Virus record (IMG/VR): IMGVR_UViG_3300032073_000011
Location: 38,193 to 102,192 of that record
Reading direction: 5' to 3' (one strand)
Origin: a virus
Length of the DNA: 64,000 nucleotides
The notes below the pieces were generated by a model. It was not told the origin of the DNA. It searched no databases and saw only the letters and a list, made by a program, of their open reading frames with translations. Shown here piece after piece: positions 27,201-35,441 of the stretch. How positions within the stretch are numbered: the stretch's first letter is position 1; every line of letters begins with the position of its first letter. The position numbers were made by a program, and so were the translations under genes.

Positions 27201-27883
27201 CAAAAAGGTCTAACATCTATAGATTTTTGTTGACTTAGTATTTGTGGTAGACTATCTATAATAATGTCGTCTTTGAATTTTGCCCCATCAAAGTCAGAGT
27301 CTGGAAATCCTTTTATTTTAAAATCTTCTGGTAGAAGTGAGAAACATCCTATGTCACTCACATCAACATCCATTATAATACTTTGGTCTCCGACTGGAAC
27401 ACCATATATCATAAAGTCACCCGACTCATTAGTTTTTACAGTAAACTTATAGTACTTGTCATATACGTATTTAACATCTTGTTTATTTAAAACATCATTT
27501 AGTGTTGGGAAACTACCGACAGTAACATGACAATCGAAATTTGGTTCACTACTGAGTAGATTATATCTTTTACCTTCTTCGGTTACATCAAAAGGTTCTT
27601 TAAATGGGTAAAGTTGTTTTATTACTTGGTTTTCTGCGTCTTCATCAGTTAAAGGAATAAAAATAGAAACTTTGGCATTTGGTATGCCGAATCCTCCATT
27701 TGTTATGACTCTACCGATTACCACACCAAAATCAGCACACATACGTGTGTAAACTTCTTGTTGTGTTAGTGAAAGACTTAGGATTTCTAGTAAGTCAAAG
27801 TTTTGGTTTAGTTCAAAAGTTACATTCTTGTCTTTTGCACCACCAACTCTAACGTCTGTCCTTACTCTAAATGATTTACCCAT
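24218..27883 (-). CDS. Large tail protein with Cna/carboxypeptidase-regulatory-like N-domain and membrane-like segments (1221 aa)
   Basis: Residues about 45-175 look like a carboxypeptidase-regulatory-like beta-sandwich: GVVIGRVITNGGFGIPNAKV, then TVKTNESGDFMIYGVPVGDQ. Residues about 512-580 are strongly hydrophobic, with three or four consecutive membrane-like stretches (MVFLWMFLIDFLGMIYMFL, TIAALLSLVLAVVLFVVWLI, then a Cys/Trp/Ile-rich helix). Directly after this is a Cys-rich block (CLGGSDCFGCGADCKYFG, CEKCMCRT) up to about residue 720. The rest is beta-rich. A polytopic segment within a virion-type protein is unusual, and delivery into the host envelope at infection is one possibility. 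It starts 113 bases after the gp6-like gene, with a late-type motif at 27931-27946, and couples through TAATG to the next gene. Confidence 0.6.
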   Translation of the reverse strand: MGKSFRVRTDVRVGGAKDKNVTFELNQNFDLLEILSLSLTQQEVYTRMCADFGVVIGRVITNGGFGIPNAKVSIFIPLTDEDAENQVIKQLYPFKEPFDVTEEGKRYNLLSSEPNFDCHVTVGSFPTLNDVLNKQDVKYVYDKYYKFTVKTNESGDFMIYGVPVGDQSIIMDVDVSDIGCFSLLPEDFKIKGFPDSDFDGAKFKDDIIIDSLPQILSQQKSIDVRPFWGDEEFCRAAITRVDFDLGVTGFKLEPNAVFMGSTASDTDKDSVNRNCRPKAAMGELCSLISRPGIIDCIRYTPFFQNDPNAYPAYTAGGWGAPLGGEVPILERYYLPNGGRVIDDSGSFLVHIPMNLDYMITNEFGEMVISDDPSVGVPTRTRCRFRIRPEQATGGARERRIASYLVPNIREFYDPWAGDSNGDWPGIDPSTYTFSVNYSDYNPWAQRNLMPGAKDVFYDMTFNRVYTFSQFHDHIKHGGRRQFVGIKNILPESDQQCATTAMFFPINSAVRAPSLMVFLWMFLIDFLGMIYMFLTLLVTTIAALLSLVLAVVLFVVWLICWMWCAIYCIHITLWGFTILRMSSFMSPPPEECGQICLGGSDCFGCGADCKYFGLRMGFVLFTLRQTKYPECEKCMCRTMGDMSKSDSLIYLASKWPCPGGLPWGMSGGTTYSASSTCVPQCPPGNGAVGDDFGGKWSHDCCAQTDETRICCPDYYGFNSSFSGDPSTSNDPTDGIAGGGCYVKIICFNIDCVAENYNLRVLLEWTRREKVSQALCNGIMNYFWENSWVSGFLYQFQFRAKVEYDTANDTYVTNSQWCKKLTYLHPTEHTFYYRSTPFKVNGIQPLEGSFIGDTDGVYNPWWAFAGSSGSNHAKGDQDRHILFPTTMVDMGSRNQCIQQICLDPKYANECSVTDQIGSTTFQDITELVSDTYNLKMQNPKASMSTFFPRPEYEIGGDVAQALMQNCMLGVAGYEANNGNTACECQFPVGNGPGFSTSPTDSLPPSGLTYPSPNFVGGTYVPNALNVNDINNSNNFRHNLLWEPLLFTGSTSVIMDGQDLIDCVTMELSASSQTVPFYPWHLHNASGTLGGVPIGGYGTVWNDWLGTLGEYRYAFGVPGPAMSILPAISSVDAEGSTIHPTNAVPGLSGGTQYLSSGNFQHYMGNPPFSFANNNYPVTNGTIPGSDSYVFSQPLFYYFGLRPGGTAFNTFVRKYIDEELSDTVI

Positions 27884-27930
27884 AGTTTATATTATTACAC
27901 CCCATAAAATAATTTATTGCATTTATGGTG

Positions 27931-27946
27931 CTTATAACATAAATAG
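27931..27946 (-). promoter_or_regulatory. Late-type motif before the 1221-aa gene
   Basis: The coding strand reads CTATTTATGTTATAAG, 47 bases upstream of the ATG at 27883, in the 113-base gap after the gp6-like gene. The core TATTTAT is kept; the second half is looser. Confidence 0.4.
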
Positions 27947-27996
27947 TTCCACCATTAAAACTAAAAGTACTCAACATGCGGTTATAGTAAAGATTA

Positions 27997-29835
27997 TTAA
28001 AGTACTGGTTTAGATGGTTTTTTGTATCTAATTGCTATATCTTGATTTGGAAAACGTATCTGGAGTATCTCGTTAGGTTGAGCGTAAATAGTGTCGTCAA
28101 TCAATCCTATTTGTTTTGTGGTAGCGTTAACGTAAGGTTGGGTTGTTACCGATTGTGAATAATTGCCACCTACTTTATTAAATACTATTATATCAGTTAG
28201 GTTTAATACTCCTGGTTGGTTCATTATAAAAGCTCTTAAACTACCTAAAGCTAGGTCTTCTCCTAACTCCATTTTGTCAACAGCAAAATAATCACTTACT
28301 TTTGTTATGACATTTGTTACTATTTCACCTTCATTCGCATCTTTTTCTAAAATTAGGTCAATAGAAAAAGCTAAGTCTATTACTCTAGCCGCACCAACAA
28401 CAACATAATCATTTATCATTCTATAATTAGATAAATAATTAGCGATATTATTTTTAAGTGTGTTACTTACTAGTGAGGTTAATTTACCATCTGGGGTATA
28501 TGAAAGTACATTAACATTAACTTTATTTTCTATTTCTGTAACACCAACTTTTGCTGGTGCACCAAATGTTGCTGGCATCGTTCTTAATTTAGAAACATAA
28601 TCATTAATTGTAACCCCTCTATTCTGTGCTGCAAAATTAAAAGAGATGTAATTTCTTATTTCATCTGGTGTCATTTGATTTGCACCCCCTATAGCCGCAG
28701 TGGTATTAGTTACAGCTAAACTACTAATTACCGTCTGATTTATTTGTTGACTTGGTCCACCAACCATAAAATCTACATTACCTACAGTGTTAACTGCTCC
28801 CGCTCCAATATTTGCGGCTTTACCACCACCAACTCTATATTGTATGAATAGTGTGGTATTTGCTTTAACAGAGTTACCTAAAGCTATATTATTTAGAAAT
28901 TTAGACATATTTAACTTAACCCCTTTTGATGCAAAATCATCTAATAGGTCTTGTGAAGTTTGGTTTCCACTCCCAAAAGTTAAATGGAAAAACCCTTCCG
29001 GGGTAAATTCCGTTATAAATCTTTGTGGTACTGTTATATATTTACCAACTTTAATACCTGGTGTATCTGCTGGTATAGATGGGTCCAACACAAAAACTTC
29101 ATTTTGTGCTAAGGCTTCCACTTCGTACCATTTATTAGATACTGTTGATAAAAATTCACTGTTTGATGGTATGGTTTGGTATCCTAGTCCTGGTTTTTGT
29201 ATAACTGAAGTTACACCTATAACGTTTTTCTCTGGTAAAAATATTTGGTAAAATGGTTTACTGTCAGCGTCCGTAATTTCTTTTTTAAACACTTTAGTTA
29301 TTCCGTTAACCACAACTTCTCTTTTAACTATTGTATAGTTTTGGGTTATCCCATTGGCATCTTTATTAGGTATTTTAGTTTGGTTTGGTACTCCTTCTGC
29401 ATTATATTGTGATGAAAAATCACAATCTTCTACAAGTTCAAATACTTGACCTGCACCCCTAAATTGTGAACCCGCTCTTAGTCTCCCTAAATATTTAAAA
29501 TCTTCTTTATCCCCTAAAACTGGCACTATGATAGATAAATCTAAAACTGTTACTGAAGGTCTATTTCCTGGTATTTTTAAACCATAAGTTTTTGCTATGT
29601 TATATAATGAACTTCTTTCCTGTGCGTATTGTAGTACTGTTTCTTGAAAAGTTCTGTCTATTTGGAAGTTTAGGTTGTCTGCAACTGCAGCGTTAAGGTC
29701 TAAAAATACAGAGTATATAGATGCGTCATTTGCATTTTTAATTAAATCTGGGTAATAAGTATTAGTTAATCTTAATAATTCATTTCTAATACCTAAAAAG
29801 TCTCTTTCTGTATAAGCTATTTTTTTCTGTGCCAT
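27997..29835 (-). CDS. Baseplate wedge protein, T4 gp6 / phage J-like (612 aa)
   Basis: Recognised as a baseplate J/gp6-type wedge protein. The N-terminus KKIAYTERDFLGIRNELLRL followed by TNTYYPDL, then LDLNAAVADNLNFQIDRTFQ and ETVLQYAQERSSLYNIAKTY, is the characteristic gp6 N-terminal helical region. The family's beta-rich core follows (FRGAGQVFELVEDC and later NRGVTINDYVSKLRTMPATF). C-terminal segments include the region about KVSDYFAVDKMELGEDLALG. Length is close to T4 gp6 (660 residues). In the family, gp6 dimers form the ring of wedges around the hub. It is 1 base after the gp25-like gene, the conserved W-J pairing. Confidence 0.88.
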   Translation of the reverse strand: MAQKKIAYTERDFLGIRNELLRLTNTYYPDLIKNANDASIYSVFLDLNAAVADNLNFQIDRTFQETVLQYAQERSSLYNIAKTYGLKIPGNRPSVTVLDLSIIVPVLGDKEDFKYLGRLRAGSQFRGAGQVFELVEDCDFSSQYNAEGVPNQTKIPNKDANGITQNYTIVKREVVVNGITKVFKKEITDADSKPFYQIFLPEKNVIGVTSVIQKPGLGYQTIPSNSEFLSTVSNKWYEVEALAQNEVFVLDPSIPADTPGIKVGKYITVPQRFITEFTPEGFFHLTFGSGNQTSQDLLDDFASKGVKLNMSKFLNNIALGNSVKANTTLFIQYRVGGGKAANIGAGAVNTVGNVDFMVGGPSQQINQTVISSLAVTNTTAAIGGANQMTPDEIRNYISFNFAAQNRGVTINDYVSKLRTMPATFGAPAKVGVTEIENKVNVNVLSYTPDGKLTSLVSNTLKNNIANYLSNYRMINDYVVVGAARVIDLAFSIDLILEKDANEGEIVTNVITKVSDYFAVDKMELGEDLALGSLRAFIMNQPGVLNLTDIIVFNKVGGNYSQSVTTQPYVNATTKQIGLIDDTIYAQPNEILQIRFPNQDIAIRYKKPSKPVL

Positions 29836-29836
29836 C

Positions 29837-30304
29837 CTATAAATCTATTATAACAAAATCTTTAGTTTCAAACACACCGTCTCCAGATGTATAATCAATT
29901 CTAACTCTCATAGAATAATTTCTTTGTGCCTCACCAACAAAACTCATATTTCCATCATCCATTGATAAGTCGGTATTTTGTGAGTTTATTTTTTCTTCGG
30001 CTTTTAAATCTTCTAAAGTTTTTACCTCCACATTATTTATAGTTAAACTAGGTATATACTTATCTACAGCTTCTCTTATTTCTCTTTCTATAGATATTTT
30101 AGTTGTGGTATCCATTAATTCAAATATATATTTACTTAAATTAGTACCAAAATCTGGCAAAAAATATCTAGAACCCTTTGGTGTAACTATTAGGTGAATA
30201 AGGTTTGACCTTACTTCACTATCTGTATCTGTATTTAACCCAAGAAAAAAACCTTCTGGACTATCTACAAATGGAAATGTTATACCGTATCTTTGTGTTG
30301 GCAT
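29837..30304 (-). CDS. Baseplate wedge protein, T4 gp25 / GPW-like (155 aa)
   Basis: Matches the gp25/W family: VTPKGSRYFLPDFGTNLSKY followed by IFELMDTTTKISIEREIREA and VDKYIPSLTINNVEVK. The family signature is a strand ending TxxGERxxxPxFG, here KGSRYFLPDFG, then a long helix. T4 gp25 is 132 residues, so the size fits. In contractile tails gp25 sits in the wedge core next to gp6 and primes sheath assembly. It lies directly before the gp6-like gene with a 1-base gap, and a strong late-type motif (30308-30324) immediately precedes its ATG. Confidence 0.92.
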   Translation of the reverse strand: MPTQRYGITFPFVDSPEGFFLGLNTDTDSEVRSNLIHLIVTPKGSRYFLPDFGTNLSKYIFELMDTTTKISIEREIREAVDKYIPSLTINNVEVKTLEDLKAEEKINSQNTDLSMDDGNMSFVGEAQRNYSMRVRIDYTSGDGVFETKDFVIIDL

Positions 30305-30307
30305 TTC

Positions 30308-30324
30308 TTTTTTATAATAAATAC
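30308..30324 (-). promoter_or_regulatory. Late-type motif before gp25-like gene
   Basis: The coding strand reads GTATTTATTATAAAAAA, 3 bases before the ATG at 30304. It is one of the best matches to the recurring pattern. The A-rich end may also serve as the translation leader in place of a Shine-Dalgarno site. Confidence 0.6.
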
Positions 30325-30355
30325 TTCAAAGATTGGTTTATTATGGTGTTAGTTG

Positions 30356-30562
30356 TTACGTTAATACTTTATTGTTTTGTTGGTGACTTGGTTGGTATGG
30401 GCAGTGTCTACAATTATTACCACAACAGTAACCTCTTTTTTTGTGATACTCTTCTGTCATTACCATTCGTCCTTCCTCCCAGTAAAAATCTTTTGGTTGT
30501 AATTTAGGTTTTATAAATTCTCTATAATATAATTCTTCAATCCAGTCGTCTTTTCTTTTCAT
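30356..30562 (-). CDS. DUF5522-like small Cys-rich protein (68 aa)
   Basis: Contains FYWEEGRMVMTEEYHKKRGY followed by CCGNNCRHCPY. That arrangement (EGRMV.TE.YH..RGYCCG..CRHCPY) is the signature of the DUF5522 family, a small protein widespread in Bacteroidota chromosomes. Four cysteines and a histidine in a CCxxxCxxC array suggest a metal or Fe-S site. Its biochemical role is unknown to me. It lies between ribonucleotide reductase and gp25, preceded by an inverted repeat at 30581-30612. Finding a host-type gene at the end of the replication module fits acquisition from a Bacteroidota host, but its job in infection is unclear. Confidence 0.75.
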   Translation of the reverse strand: MKRKDDWIEELYYREFIKPKLQPKDFYWEEGRMVMTEEYHKKRGYCCGNNCRHCPYQPSHQQNNKVLT

Positions 30563-30580
30563 TTTAATTTATATTAGATA

Positions 30581-30612
30581 ATAAATGGTGACCCTAAAGA
30601 ATCACCATTTAT
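30581..30612. terminator. Inverted repeat between ribonucleotide reductase and the small Cys-rich gene
   Basis: A perfect 11-base stem, ATAAATGGTGA and TCACCATTTAT, encloses a 10-base loop. It lies 24 bases past the reductase stop and 18 bases before the next ATG. The U-run after it is weak, so it could be a leaky terminator, an mRNA-stabilising hairpin or a leader structure. One arm also resembles the late-type core (ATTTATTAT). Confidence 0.5.
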
Positions 30613-30635
30613 AATAATTTATTTTAAATTTTACG

Positions 30636-32540
30636 TTAACTTAACTCAACTTCTTTTTCTTTATCAATAGATTTCATATCAACATCTATTTCACATTGTC
30701 CACCAGCACAAGCTAACTCACCAGTTAAATTAGTATTGTCATCCAATTCAACAACTTTACTTAAATCAACATCTTTTAAAGATTTCATCATTTCATTATA
30801 TTGTTCTTCTGTAATGTCTTCAAATGGTGCCTGAGTATAAGTACCTCCATTGTATGGTAATACAGATAAACCATTATAAGATTTTCTATTTTCCCACATC
30901 CATTCTCCAGCTAAATCCCAATCACTCTCTTTTAACGATATTGTTGCCGATACATTATGTGAGTTTGAGCCGTTTCTATGTCCTGATTTTACCCATTCTG
31001 TAGCCACTTTTTTAACTCTCTCTAATAAATCAAAAGGTGATTCTGTTCTGAGTATAGAACCTTTTGGAGCTTTTTGTGGTATACTAATAACAGCGGTATC
31101 GTGTGGTCTGAAATATTCGTCTTCAACAAGTTCAGGGTGGTTAATATTTAAATAAGTATATATTGCTTCATTCTTACCAACCCTAACTCTTCTAATATAA
31201 TAGTCGTTATGCCATGCATGAATTCCTGATGATGTTCCTAAAGTTAAAGATGTTGTTCCTGCCGGTTTAACTGTTGTACATCTTGCTGATGGGTTGATGT
31301 CTATTAATTTAGCTACCCTAGTATTTTCTCTTTTAACTAGACTTGCAGCTTTTTTCATGTCGTATTTTAGTACTTTTCCAGAACCTATACCTGTCATTGA
31401 TACACCAATTAAAGCATCTTTTTCAGTAGTTTCTTGCCAAACTTCTCTTAAGTAATGAAACGAAGTGTACCCTGCTTGAAGTGTGCCAATAAATGCTGCT
31501 GCTTTTACTCTCTCATTTAAGTCTTCTTGAGACTCTATATTTGATACGTTTACCTCACAAAGATTACAGAATTGATTTGGTCTTAGTGCTATTTCACAAC
31601 AAGGATTAGTCCCCCAATCTTTGTCATTATTTAAGTATATACCCGGTTCCCCTGCTCCTGATAATTCAACTCTTTTCCATAAATCCATAAAAAACTCTTT
31701 TGTTATTTTATGTCTCATTAAACAAGCTGAATTATTAGCTCTACCTCTTTGTGGGTTTAATTCCCACCAGTTACCAGCTTTACACCCAATCATAGCATCG
31801 TCATCAGCACTAAACAAACTAATAAGAGCTGCTCTACGTATTCCACCTGCCAATACCGCGTCTGCAATATGACATACAATATCGTGTACTTCAATAGTTG
31901 TAAGTTGTTCTCCATTTTCTTTTTGATTTAATAAACCTTCAATTTTCACTAAACATTCTTTTAGTGGTTGAGGTCCTGGTGCTTTACCACCTGATGTTAT
32001 TAATCTAGCTCCTTTTGGTCTAATATCAGAATAATCAAATTCTACTCTACTACCACCACCATTCATATATGTTTTCATAAGAACTTTAATTGCGTCTGCC
32101 CATCCTTCAATACTATCACCAATTAAAAATCTTTTCTTTCTTTTTGGGTATGGTTGTTGGATTACGGGTAATTTTTTTACATGGTGTTTTTGTACCGAAT
32201 ATCCAACACCTGTACCTCCCAGTAATAAAAACATTGTCTCACTAAAAGAGTCAATATGGTCAATAGGTACATAAGCACAGTTATAGATTCTATTAGGACT
32301 AATCTCAATAGGTTTACCACCAAATTGCATACTTCTCATTGAGGGTAAAACTTTTTTATCATAAACAAATTTGTATTTTTGTTCTATTTCTTCTTTTAAA
32401 TGCGGATATTTTTTTATGTGCATTTTTTTATTTCGGGTAACTAATTCATCCCATGTTTCTCTTCTATTTAGTTCCGGTATATACTTAGCGTACTTCATGT
32501 AGACAGTAATATCCGACAGAATCTTATTTGATACTTCCAT
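30636..32540 (-). CDS. nrdJ: Adenosylcobalamin-dependent (class II) ribonucleotide reductase, monomeric RTPR-like (634 aa)
   Basis: Reduces ribonucleotides to deoxyribonucleotides for phage DNA synthesis. The sequence fits the monomeric RTPR type of Lactobacillus leichmannii. Asn312, Cys314 and Glu316 in NPCCEIALRPNQFC match the catalytic N-x-C-x-E triad, with Cys325 eleven residues on matching the second active-site cysteine. Cys88 in RIYNCAY fits the first. The C-terminal CAGGQC (Cys611/Cys616) fits the swinging C-x4-C dithiol. LLLGGTGVGYSVQKHHVKKL and TTVKPAGTTSLTLGTSSGIH are typical family segments. It is about 100 residues shorter than the Lactobacillus enzyme (739). No small subunit gene or radical-generating partner is nearby, as expected for class II. 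It follows the helicase gene by 14 bases. Confidence 0.88.
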   Translation of the reverse strand: MEVSNKILSDITVYMKYAKYIPELNRRETWDELVTRNKKMHIKKYPHLKEEIEQKYKFVYDKKVLPSMRSMQFGGKPIEISPNRIYNCAYVPIDHIDSFSETMFLLLGGTGVGYSVQKHHVKKLPVIQQPYPKRKKRFLIGDSIEGWADAIKVLMKTYMNGGGSRVEFDYSDIRPKGARLITSGGKAPGPQPLKECLVKIEGLLNQKENGEQLTTIEVHDIVCHIADAVLAGGIRRAALISLFSADDDAMIGCKAGNWWELNPQRGRANNSACLMRHKITKEFFMDLWKRVELSGAGEPGIYLNNDKDWGTNPCCEIALRPNQFCNLCEVNVSNIESQEDLNERVKAAAFIGTLQAGYTSFHYLREVWQETTEKDALIGVSMTGIGSGKVLKYDMKKAASLVKRENTRVAKLIDINPSARCTTVKPAGTTSLTLGTSSGIHAWHNDYYIRRVRVGKNEAIYTYLNINHPELVEDEYFRPHDTAVISIPQKAPKGSILRTESPFDLLERVKKVATEWVKSGHRNGSNSHNVSATISLKESDWDLAGEWMWENRKSYNGLSVLPYNGGTYTQAPFEDITEEQYNEMMKSLKDVDLSKVVELDDNTNLTGELACAGGQCEIDVDMKSIDKEKEVELS

Positions 32541-32554
32541 ATTTGTGCTTTTTA

Positions 32555-33934
32555 TTAATTATTTTTATTTATTACTTGTTCTCTTCTTTGTAGAGCTCGG
32601 GCAACTCTTTCTCGATTTCTGTTAGTTTTTTCTTCCTCGAAACCAAGGAATGTTTGTGTAGTTTCAGTGTCTATTTCTAAAGTTCCATTATCAAATTTAC
32701 AATTTTCAAATATGACACCATCTCTTCCTAGTCTTGATTTTACAATAGCTATAGTTGCTAACCCCATTTCTTTTTGTTGTAAAGTCTTTGCGACTGAGAT
32801 AATTACATGCCCAACTTGTGCTTTCTTAATGGAACCACCCATTTGGTCTGTGGTTACAACATCTGAAGAAATAGAACTTCTGTTTCCTTGTGTTGCTGTC
32901 CAACCTGCTATATTTAATTCGTGACACATCCCCTCAAATTTTCTCATAACAGAACCTTCACCTTTCCATTCATCATTAAATGAACGGTCTGGCAATATAC
33001 AGTCAATATAATCAATTAATACTATATCTATTTTAGTTCCTTCAGATATAATTTTTCTTACTTGATTTTTAATCTGTAAGATTGTCATTTCATCCGAAGG
33101 TAATTTTTTTAATATTAATTTACCTCCAGTTTTTTTCATTTCATCTGCTTTATCTAATACGGTTTCTTTATGGTTACTTAACTCATCGTTAGGTATTCCC
33201 GTCCAACAGGTGAAATGTTTTCTTTGTATAATTTTAGGGTTATCTTCAAAAAATATTTGTAACACATTATAACCCATATTAAATGCTGTATTAGCAAATC
33301 TAGTTAACATAGTGGTCTTACCAACACCTGTAGGTGCTAAAACCACACCTATTTCCCCTTTAGCCAAACCACCATTTAGTATATTATCTAGTCCGTCAAC
33401 TCCTGTTGGTAGTGGGTGCCTATAATCATCCTCTAATAGTTTTTCTAATTCTGTAAAAATTTCAAAACTACCCATATCACCATCACCGATTTTAATAGCA
33501 TCACGTATATATTCTTCACACTTATCATAACTTTCAAAATCACCTTTTTCCATTATATTTTCAACTTTTTTAATAGCTTTTTTAAGTTCTTGTTGTTTAC
33601 AGAACTTAATAGATTTTTCTTTAATAAATAAATGGTCTTCAAATGAGACTTCTTTAATTTCTTTTAACATGTCAAAAATATTTTTTCTTGCCATTTCAGA
33701 AGAAATTTCTATCCTTGTTAGTTGGTCTAAAGCGTCAAATGAAGGTGCTGTTTGGTATTTTTCATAATACTCCTTAATTAATTGCATAATCAATCTGAAG
33801 TATTGGTTGTCAAAATATTTAGCAGTAATTGCATCAATTATTGACTGGAAAAAAGTATTATCTGTTACTATTAGGTTAATTAATTTTAATTGAAAGTTAT
33901 AACCTAAATAACCAAAATTTTTATTATCTGTCAT
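32555..33934 (-). CDS. Replicative DNA helicase, DnaB / T4 gp41-like (459 aa)
   Basis: Hexameric replicative helicase that unwinds DNA 5' to 3' at the fork. The N-terminal 150 residues are helical, like a DnaB N-domain. The RecA-type core begins near residue 175 (LPTGVDGLDNILNGGLAKGE), with Walker A APTGVGKTTML near 200. The TKIDIVLIDYIDCILPDR segment is Walker B. A TATQGNRSSISSD-like line carries the sensor Gln, and SVAKTLQQKEMGLATIAIVK with SRLGRDG carries the arginine-finger region. Length is close to T4 gp41 (475). A late-type motif lies just before its ATG, although it also follows the exonuclease operon closely. A separate primase or loader was not recognised in the window. Confidence 0.88.
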   Translation of the reverse strand: MTDNKNFGYLGYNFQLKLINLIVTDNTFFQSIIDAITAKYFDNQYFRLIMQLIKEYYEKYQTAPSFDALDQLTRIEISSEMARKNIFDMLKEIKEVSFEDHLFIKEKSIKFCKQQELKKAIKKVENIMEKGDFESYDKCEEYIRDAIKIGDGDMGSFEIFTELEKLLEDDYRHPLPTGVDGLDNILNGGLAKGEIGVVLAPTGVGKTTMLTRFANTAFNMGYNVLQIFFEDNPKIIQRKHFTCWTGIPNDELSNHKETVLDKADEMKKTGGKLILKKLPSDEMTILQIKNQVRKIISEGTKIDIVLIDYIDCILPDRSFNDEWKGEGSVMRKFEGMCHELNIAGWTATQGNRSSISSDVVTTDQMGGSIKKAQVGHVIISVAKTLQQKEMGLATIAIVKSRLGRDGVIFENCKFDNGTLEIDTETTQTFLGFEEEKTNRNRERVARALQRREQVINKNN

Positions 33935-33945
33935 ATTTTTTTATT

Positions 33946-33960
33946 CTTTTAATAAATACT
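33946..33960 (-). promoter_or_regulatory. Late-type motif before the helicase gene
   Basis: The coding strand reads AGTATTTATTAAAAG, 11 bases before the ATG at 33934, in the 29-base gap after the 149-residue gene. It is a good match in the first half and shorter in the second. Its presence before a replication gene suggests the motif is not exclusively late, or that the match is by chance in AT-rich DNA. Confidence 0.4.
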
Positions 33961-33963
33961 AGA

Positions 33964-34413
33964 TTAGTTGACCATTAGGTCATAATCTTGGTAGTTGGTT
34001 GTAACTTTTCTTTGTGATAGTACTCCGGTCAATTCTCTTAATATATAAGATATTTGTGGTCTTATATCTACCGTGTATCTAACTTTTGGGGGATAGATGG
34101 TGGCAGGTGTAATTGTGTCGTAAATTACCTTGTTTCCTTTTTTTATAGTTATCGTAAAATACTCATCTTCTGAACCTTCATCTAAAACATTTTCTCTATA
34201 GTTACTTTCTAATAAATATAAAGTTTTAAGTTTTAAGTCATCCACAATATCAGTAATTACACCTTGCACTGCATAATGTAAGTCTATTGAATTTGTGGCT
34301 CTGTTATTAAAGTTTCTAACTGAAAAGAATCTTTGACAAACTATGTTATTACCTAATTTTAATACGAATTCACACTTTTGTGTGTTTTCTCCTTTTTGTT
34401 TAATTTTACTCAT
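33964..34413 (-). CDS. Unknown replication-module protein (149 aa)
   Basis: Not recognised. It starts MSKIKQKGENTQKCEFVLKL and reads as an alpha/beta protein: strands KCEFVLKLGNNIVCQRFF, a helix AVQGVITDIVDDLKLKTLYL, strands EYFTITIKKGNKVIYDTI, then KVRYTVDIRPQISYILRELT. Its ATG overlaps the stop of the exonuclease gene (34410-34413), so the two are translationally coupled, and the helicase gene follows. By position it could be a small accessory factor of the fork, such as a helicase loader, but nothing in the sequence shows that. Confidence 0.55.
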   Translation of the reverse strand: MSKIKQKGENTQKCEFVLKLGNNIVCQRFFSVRNFNNRATNSIDLHYAVQGVITDIVDDLKLKTLYLLESNYRENVLDEGSEDEYFTITIKKGNKVIYDTITPATIYPPKVRYTVDIRPQISYILRELTGVLSQRKVTTNYQDYDLMVN

Positions 34414-35411
34414 CTTTTTTTATTTTTATAAAAATCTTTTTCTATTCTTGTTAATCTTAAAAATGGTCTCACAAAATCTACCCAAGAGTCATCTTTCTTT
34501 GGTAAAATATTAAGAATTCCATCTGACATCATCAAGTCCAAGGCATTTTTCCAATGTCTACCATCTGGGTCTATAGCCTCTTTTGATAAATCTTTTATTC
34601 CGTTTACGGCATCTTTAGTTAGAAATTGTTCCCCAACACCAATAATTTTATAATTTGTTTCTAATATAGAACTATCTGGTTTTTTTTGTGTCACACCTTC
34701 TAATATATTTTTTTCTTTTTTATTTATTTTCTTTTTAGATTGTATTGTTTTTAATATATCCTCTAGACTTACTTTTTCCTCTAAAATTTCTGGTTTTATT
34801 TTTACTAATGATTTTATCCCAACCATTTTTATCCCATATATATTATCGGAAGAATCTCCACATATGGTTTTTACAACCCTAACATTAGATGATGGTATGT
34901 TAACACCATTTAAAGGTACTTTCTCACCATATTTAAATAATTTGTTTAAAGAAATTATATGTACAGAAACATTTTTACCAATCAACTGTAATAAATCTCT
35001 ATCTGAAGTTAATATAATAATGTTTTCTTTTTGGGCTTTTTTGGTGTAGTGCGCTATACAATCATCGGCTTCACACCATTTGAATGTTGCTTGTCGGACA
35101 TAAAGTTCTTCTAGATATTCTTGTACTCTTAACTTTTGTTTAGCGTATGATTGTAGGTCATCTTGTGGTTTGGGTTTTAACCTCCTATTTAATTTATAAT
35201 CTGGGTATAGTTCAAGTCGGGGCTTTGTATTATCTTCCCCATCCCAAAAAACGACAATTTTAGTTAATAGATAGGTGTCTATTAGTTTTCTTAAGGTATT
35301 AAGAAAATGGTATAGACCACCTATATGGTCAGTACCATTATACATATTTTTTATACCATGAAAACCTGTATTTAATAAGGAATTTCCGTCAACTAATAAT
35401 GTTCTTGTCAA
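34410..35411 (-). CDS. 5'-3' exonuclease, FEN/T4 RNase H-like (333 aa)
   Basis: Removes RNA primers and 5' flaps during lagging-strand synthesis. Acidic metal-binding positions are visible in order: TLLVDGNSLLNTG (Asp8), VVFWDGEDN, then KWCEADDCIAHY, ILTSDRDLLQL and TICGDSSDNIYGIKMVG. The last is the helix-hairpin-helix and downstream Asp pair of the family. The size matches T4 RNase H (305). The start is TTG at 35411: no in-frame ATG lies upstream, and starting there puts the first strand and Asp8 exactly where the family has them. The C-terminal region after about residue 240 is less clear. It lies 30 bases after the FKBP gene and its stop overlaps the next ATG. Confidence 0.85.
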   Translation of the reverse strand: MTRTLLVDGNSLLNTGFHGIKNMYNGTDHIGGLYHFLNTLRKLIDTYLLTKIVVFWDGEDNTKPRLELYPDYKLNRRLKPKPQDDLQSYAKQKLRVQEYLEELYVRQATFKWCEADDCIAHYTKKAQKENIIILTSDRDLLQLIGKNVSVHIISLNKLFKYGEKVPLNGVNIPSSNVRVVKTICGDSSDNIYGIKMVGIKSLVKIKPEILEEKVSLEDILKTIQSKKKINKKEKNILEGVTQKKPDSSILETNYKIIGVGEQFLTKDAVNGIKDLSKEAIDPDGRHWKNALDLMMSDGILNILPKKDDSWVDFVRPFLRLTRIEKDFYKNKKR

Positions 35412-35441
35412 AACACATTCTTAAAGGGTTAAACAATTTTT

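Noticed and set aside
27901-27930. 7-base inverted repeat (CCATAAA / TTTATGG) upstream of the 1221-residue gene
   Set aside because: Short AT-rich stem expected by chance, no U-run. It lies in the leader, not after the gp6-like gene in a convincing terminator position.
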